The notes under the pieces were generated by a model that was not told the DNA's origin, searched no databases, and worked only from the letters and a program-made list of their open reading frames with translations. Source: an uncultured Devosia sp. (GTDB lineage Bacteria; Pseudomonadota; Alphaproteobacteria; Rhizobiales; Devosiaceae). Taken from it: DNA of 9,068 nucleotides. The position numbers and the translations under genes were made by a program. The DNA lies in the NCBI GenBank assembly GCA_913775215.1, contig CAJYKO010000431.1, positions 1-9,068 on the forward strand. The letters run 5' to 3'. Shown here in pieces: positions 5,830 to 9,068 of the stretch (positions are counted from its first letter, which is position 1; every line of letters starts with the position of its first letter).

Positions 5830-7175
5830 GCCGGGCGCGGCCCATCGGTGCGCTTGCGCTGCGCGGTTTCTATCGGGGTGACGGTGGCATCTTCGACGAG
5901 CGCCTCGGCCACGGCAGGCGTCGGTTCGGCCGGAGCGGCATCAACCTCGGGCTCGCTTTTTGGTTGGCCCGTCGTCACATCAATGCCGGCCGCTTCCATG
6001 CGACGGTAAAGTGCCATGGCCCGCAGCATTTCGGCAGCGGTGATGTTTTCCGCTTCTTCGAGCGAGGAGGACTCCCGGCGCATGGCGTCGTTGACGATCA
6101 TGAGGACGAGCACCAGCACGACCGGGAGAAGATCGATAGAAATGGCGCCGGCCCAGGAGGGGATAAAATCCTGCCAATAGCGGAGCACGGCCTCGGCGCT
6201 CGAGAGAGGCGTATAGCGCCGCTGCTCGACCGGGGGCGTTGCAAGAATTTCGTCGGCGGCGGCGCTAAGCGCGGCGGACTGCGCCGCGACCGAGGCGCGC
6301 ACCGTTTCCATGACCTGGCCCTGGCGATTCATCAGATCAGCCGATTGTCCATCGGCGACTGGCGCGATGAAGCCGGCCGAAAGATCATCGGAAGCGCGAC
6401 GGACGGATGCCGCAACGCCGGTTTGCTGGAGGGACGCGATGATGGCCGATAGCTGCACGGCTTCGCTTTGAAAGCTATCGGTGCGCGGCTCGATGGCGCC
6501 TGGGGTCGAGACCAGTTCGCGCATCGTCGCCAGGCGCGCCGAACCCTGCTCGAAGAGCGTTGCCACTTCGTCGCGGCTGCCGGTGATGGTGGCGGCGAGC
6601 TGGTTCATCTGCGTGCCCATCTGGGTGAGCAATTGCACGACGCTGCCTGAACCGGTGGTGCCGGTCAGGGCGCCGGATTCACGCTCGTCGGCCGCGAGGC
6701 CCGAAAAGCGCTCGGCCGCGCGCTGTACGTCTGGAAGAAGGCTCTGCGCGGCGAGCGCATTGGCATGGGCGAGATCGAGGTCTTCGGCATAGCCCTGGAG
6801 CGTAACGGCCATATGCTGTTCGGTGGCGGCGGAACCGGCGAGCGCTGCCGCATTGAGCCATGAGCTCATGGCCATGATCATCAGGCAGCCGATGCCCATG
6901 GTCAGAAAAAGCCCGACGCGCTGCACGCCCGAGGTCACGAGCGGAATGAACCGCATCATGAAGGTCCAGAAAGCGTAAATCGCGACCGAGACGGCCGCCG
7001 AATAGATAATGGCAGCAAAGAAGACGAAAGTGGCGGAGCCATCGAGAAGGCCGCGCACGCCGAGATAGGTATAGACGCCGGAGGCAAGCGCCAGCACGGC
7101 GAGGGAAAAGCGCGTCATGGTTTCGACGCCGCGCACCGTCTCGCTGAGCCGGAAGGCATTGGGCTTGAGCTGCAT
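5826..7175 (-). CDS. Uncharacterised membrane protein with a large extracytoplasmic helical domain
   Basis: I do not recognise a named family for this 449-residue protein. It shows three hydrophobic helices near the N terminus (about 22-42, 49-70 and 88-108), a long soluble segment (about 110-342) rich in Ala, Gln and Ser with helical, coiled-coil-like composition, a fourth helix (about 343-362), and a C-terminal tail (363-449) that begins helical and charged and ends in a Pro/Ala/Glu-rich low-complexity stretch. By the positive-inside rule the R-R after helix 4 puts the tail in the cytoplasm and the 110-342 domain outside. There is no HAMP, kinase or methyl-accepting signature, so it is not an ordinary chemoreceptor. 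The ATG at 7175 has GGGGA 7 nt upstream. Coupling by ATGA to the protease-like gene suggests that it is that protein's partner, adaptor or substrate. Confidence 0.8.
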   Translation of the reverse strand: MQLKPNAFRLSETVRGVETMTRFSLAVLALASGVYTYLGVRGLLDGSATFVFFAAIIYSAAVSVAIYAFWTFMMRFIPLVTSGVQRVGLFLTMGIGCLMIMAMSSWLNAAALAGSAATEQHMAVTLQGYAEDLDLAHANALAAQSLLPDVQRAAERFSGLAADERESGALTGTTGSGSVVQLLTQMGTQMNQLAATITGSRDEVATLFEQGSARLATMRELVSTPGAIEPRTDSFQSEAVQLSAIIASLQQTGVAASVRRASDDLSAGFIAPVADGQSADLMNRQGQVMETVRASVAAQSAALSAAADEILATPPVEQRRYTPLSSAEAVLRYWQDFIPSWAGAISIDLLPVVLVLVLMIVNDAMRRESSSLEEAENITAAEMLRAMALYRRMEAAGIDVTTGQPKSEPEVDAAPAEPTPAVAEALVEDATVTPIETAQRKRTDGPRPA

Positions 7176-7346
7176 GAATGTCCCCGCTGCTCGGGCCCGG
7201 CGGGCCCTCTTGTCGCAACGTTAACATGAGCATCCCGGCAAGATGGAGGCACAAAAGCGTGTGCGGTTCGGACCTGTTTTGGACACGGCCCTTGCCCTTG
7301 GGCCCACCGCAGCGCTAGGCCTTGGAAAAATGCGAGGAGATGCGAC
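7176..7346. other. Divergent intergenic region with a GGGCCC hairpin
   Basis: These 171 bp separate the minus-strand membrane gene from the plus-strand dehydrogenase and should hold both promoters. GGGCCC (7193-7198) and GGGCCC (7202-7207) flank GGC, giving a 6-bp, 3-nt-loop hairpin in the membrane gene's leader just upstream of its ribosome site. A G-T-T-A-A-C palindrome (7220-7225) lies nearby. I find no pair of -35/-10 boxes that I would defend. Confidence 0.45.
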
Positions 7347-8348
<1,002 letters not shown>

Positions 8349-8391
8349 ACTGTCGTCGCGTTCATAATAACCTAGCTGGGAAAACCGCTCC

Positions 8392-9068
8392 ATGACCGAC
8401 CTTGTTCTTCTCACCGGCATTTCTGGCTTTCTCGGAGGCCATGTCGCACTGGCTCTGCTCAAGGCCGGTTATGCCGTGCGCGGCAGCGTCCGCAACCTCA
8501 ATAAAACAGACAAAGTGCGGGCGACGCTTGCCAAGGCGGGGGCCGATGTCAGCCGGCTGGATTTCGTCGCGCTTGACCTGCTCGACGACAATGGGTGGGA
8601 CGCCGCCATGGAGGGTGTGCGCTTTCTCCAGCACACCGCCTCGCCCTTCGTGCTCGAAATTCCAAAGGATCCGAACGAACTGATCCGGCCCGCCGTCGAC
8701 GGCACGCGCCGGGCGATCGAAGCGGCGCTCAGGGCCGAGGTCGACCGCGTGGTGCTGACCTCGTCCATTGCCGCGATCCAATATGGCCACGAGGATTATT
8801 CGCGCATCCTGACCGAGGCGGACTGGACCAAGGTCGACAGCCCCAAAACGGGCGCCTATGCCAAATCAAAGACACTAGCAGAGAAAGCGGCATGGGACCT
8901 GATGGACAAGGCCGGGCGGCTCGATGATCTGGCGGTGATCAACCCAGCCGCCATTCTTGGGCCACTGCTCGACGAGGATCCGGGCACTTCGGCTGCGTTG
9001 GTCTCGCGGCTCCTCGACGGCAAACTGCCCGCCGTCCCAAAGCTGGGCATGTCGATCGTCGACGTGCG
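8392..9068 (+). CDS. Extended SDR: NAD(P)-dependent epimerase / dihydroflavonol-4-reductase-like (3' truncated by window)
   Basis: The reading frame opens at the ATG at 8392 and runs off the window end without a stop, giving 225 residues of an expected 330-350. It shows the extended-SDR nucleotide motif T8-G-I-S-G-F-L-G15, a conserved D62 after strand 3, catalytic S124/S125 in VVLTSSIAAI, and the catalytic Y156-x-x-x-K160 in GAYAKSKTLAEKAAW. H-T-A-S-P (81-85) followed by P-A-V-D-G-T (100-105) is typical of the dihydroflavonol reductase/aldehyde reductase branch, which reduces carbonyls with NADPH. Bacterial members are generic aldehyde or ketone reductases; plant flavonoid chemistry is not implied. 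A weak GGGA (8378-8381) lies 10 nt before the start. It probably shares a transcript with the dehydrogenase 43 nt upstream. Confidence 0.9.
   Translation, partial: MTDLVLLTGISGFLGGHVALALLKAGYAVRGSVRNLNKTDKVRATLAKAGADVSRLDFVALDLLDDNGWDAAMEGVRFLQHTASPFVLEIPKDPNELIRPAVDGTRRAIEAALRAEVDRVVLTSSIAAIQYGHEDYSRILTEADWTKVDSPKTGAYAKSKTLAEKAAWDLMDKAGRLDDLAVINPAAILGPLLDEDPGTSAALVSRLLDGKLPAVPKLGMSIVDV

Noticed and set aside
5793..6452. 219-codon plus-strand frame opposite the membrane protein gene
   Set aside because: The Gly/Arg/His-rich composition without motifs is typical of antisense translation; the minus-strand frame encodes coherent membrane helices and couples to the next gene.

Overview
The window reads as chromosomal DNA from a GC-rich alphaproteobacterium, most likely of the order Hyphomicrobiales (a Devosia-like genome would fit). 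The evidence is high GC with a strong G/C third-position bias, a composite intergenic palindrome resembling the mosaic repeats of rhizobia and relatives (1475-1576), and alphaproteobacterial-type products. The species call is inference; no marker gene is present. I see no rRNA, tRNA, insertion sequence, phage gene or CRISPR array.

Layout from left to right. Positions 1-21 are the last codons of an upstream gene, followed by a clear intrinsic terminator (41-72). A HI0933/BaiN-type flavoprotein (283-1473, +) converges on a PagL-like outer-membrane lipid A deacylase homologue (1574-2164, -), with the composite palindrome between them. The deacylase gene diverges from a YhbW-like luciferase-family flavin monooxygenase (2348-3364, +). 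Next is a seven-helix membrane diguanylate cyclase (3454-4704, +), whose 3' end overlaps by 50 bp, tail to tail, a small conserved-type protein gene (4655-4933, -). That small gene lies downstream of a two-gene minus-strand unit: a membrane protein with a large extracytoplasmic helical domain (5826-7175) and a membrane-anchored, ClpP-fold serine protease-like protein (5017-5829), joined by a 4-nt ATGA stop/start overlap. Divergent from these, on the plus strand, are a Gfo/Idh/MocA dehydrogenase (7347-8348) and, 43 nt later, an extended SDR/dihydroflavonol-reductase-like gene (8392 to the window end, cut off).

Most genes are ordinary housekeeping or accessory metabolism. Three parts touch the cell envelope or signalling: the LPS-modifying enzyme homologue, the diguanylate cyclase (intact GGEEF, no RxxD inhibitory site) and the coupled membrane-protein/protease pair. 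That pair is the best candidate here for an undescribed system: it looks like an envelope proteolysis or quality-control module, but its role is inferred only from domain type and gene coupling. The two dehydrogenases at the right probably form a small-molecule (sugar or carbonyl) redox operon.
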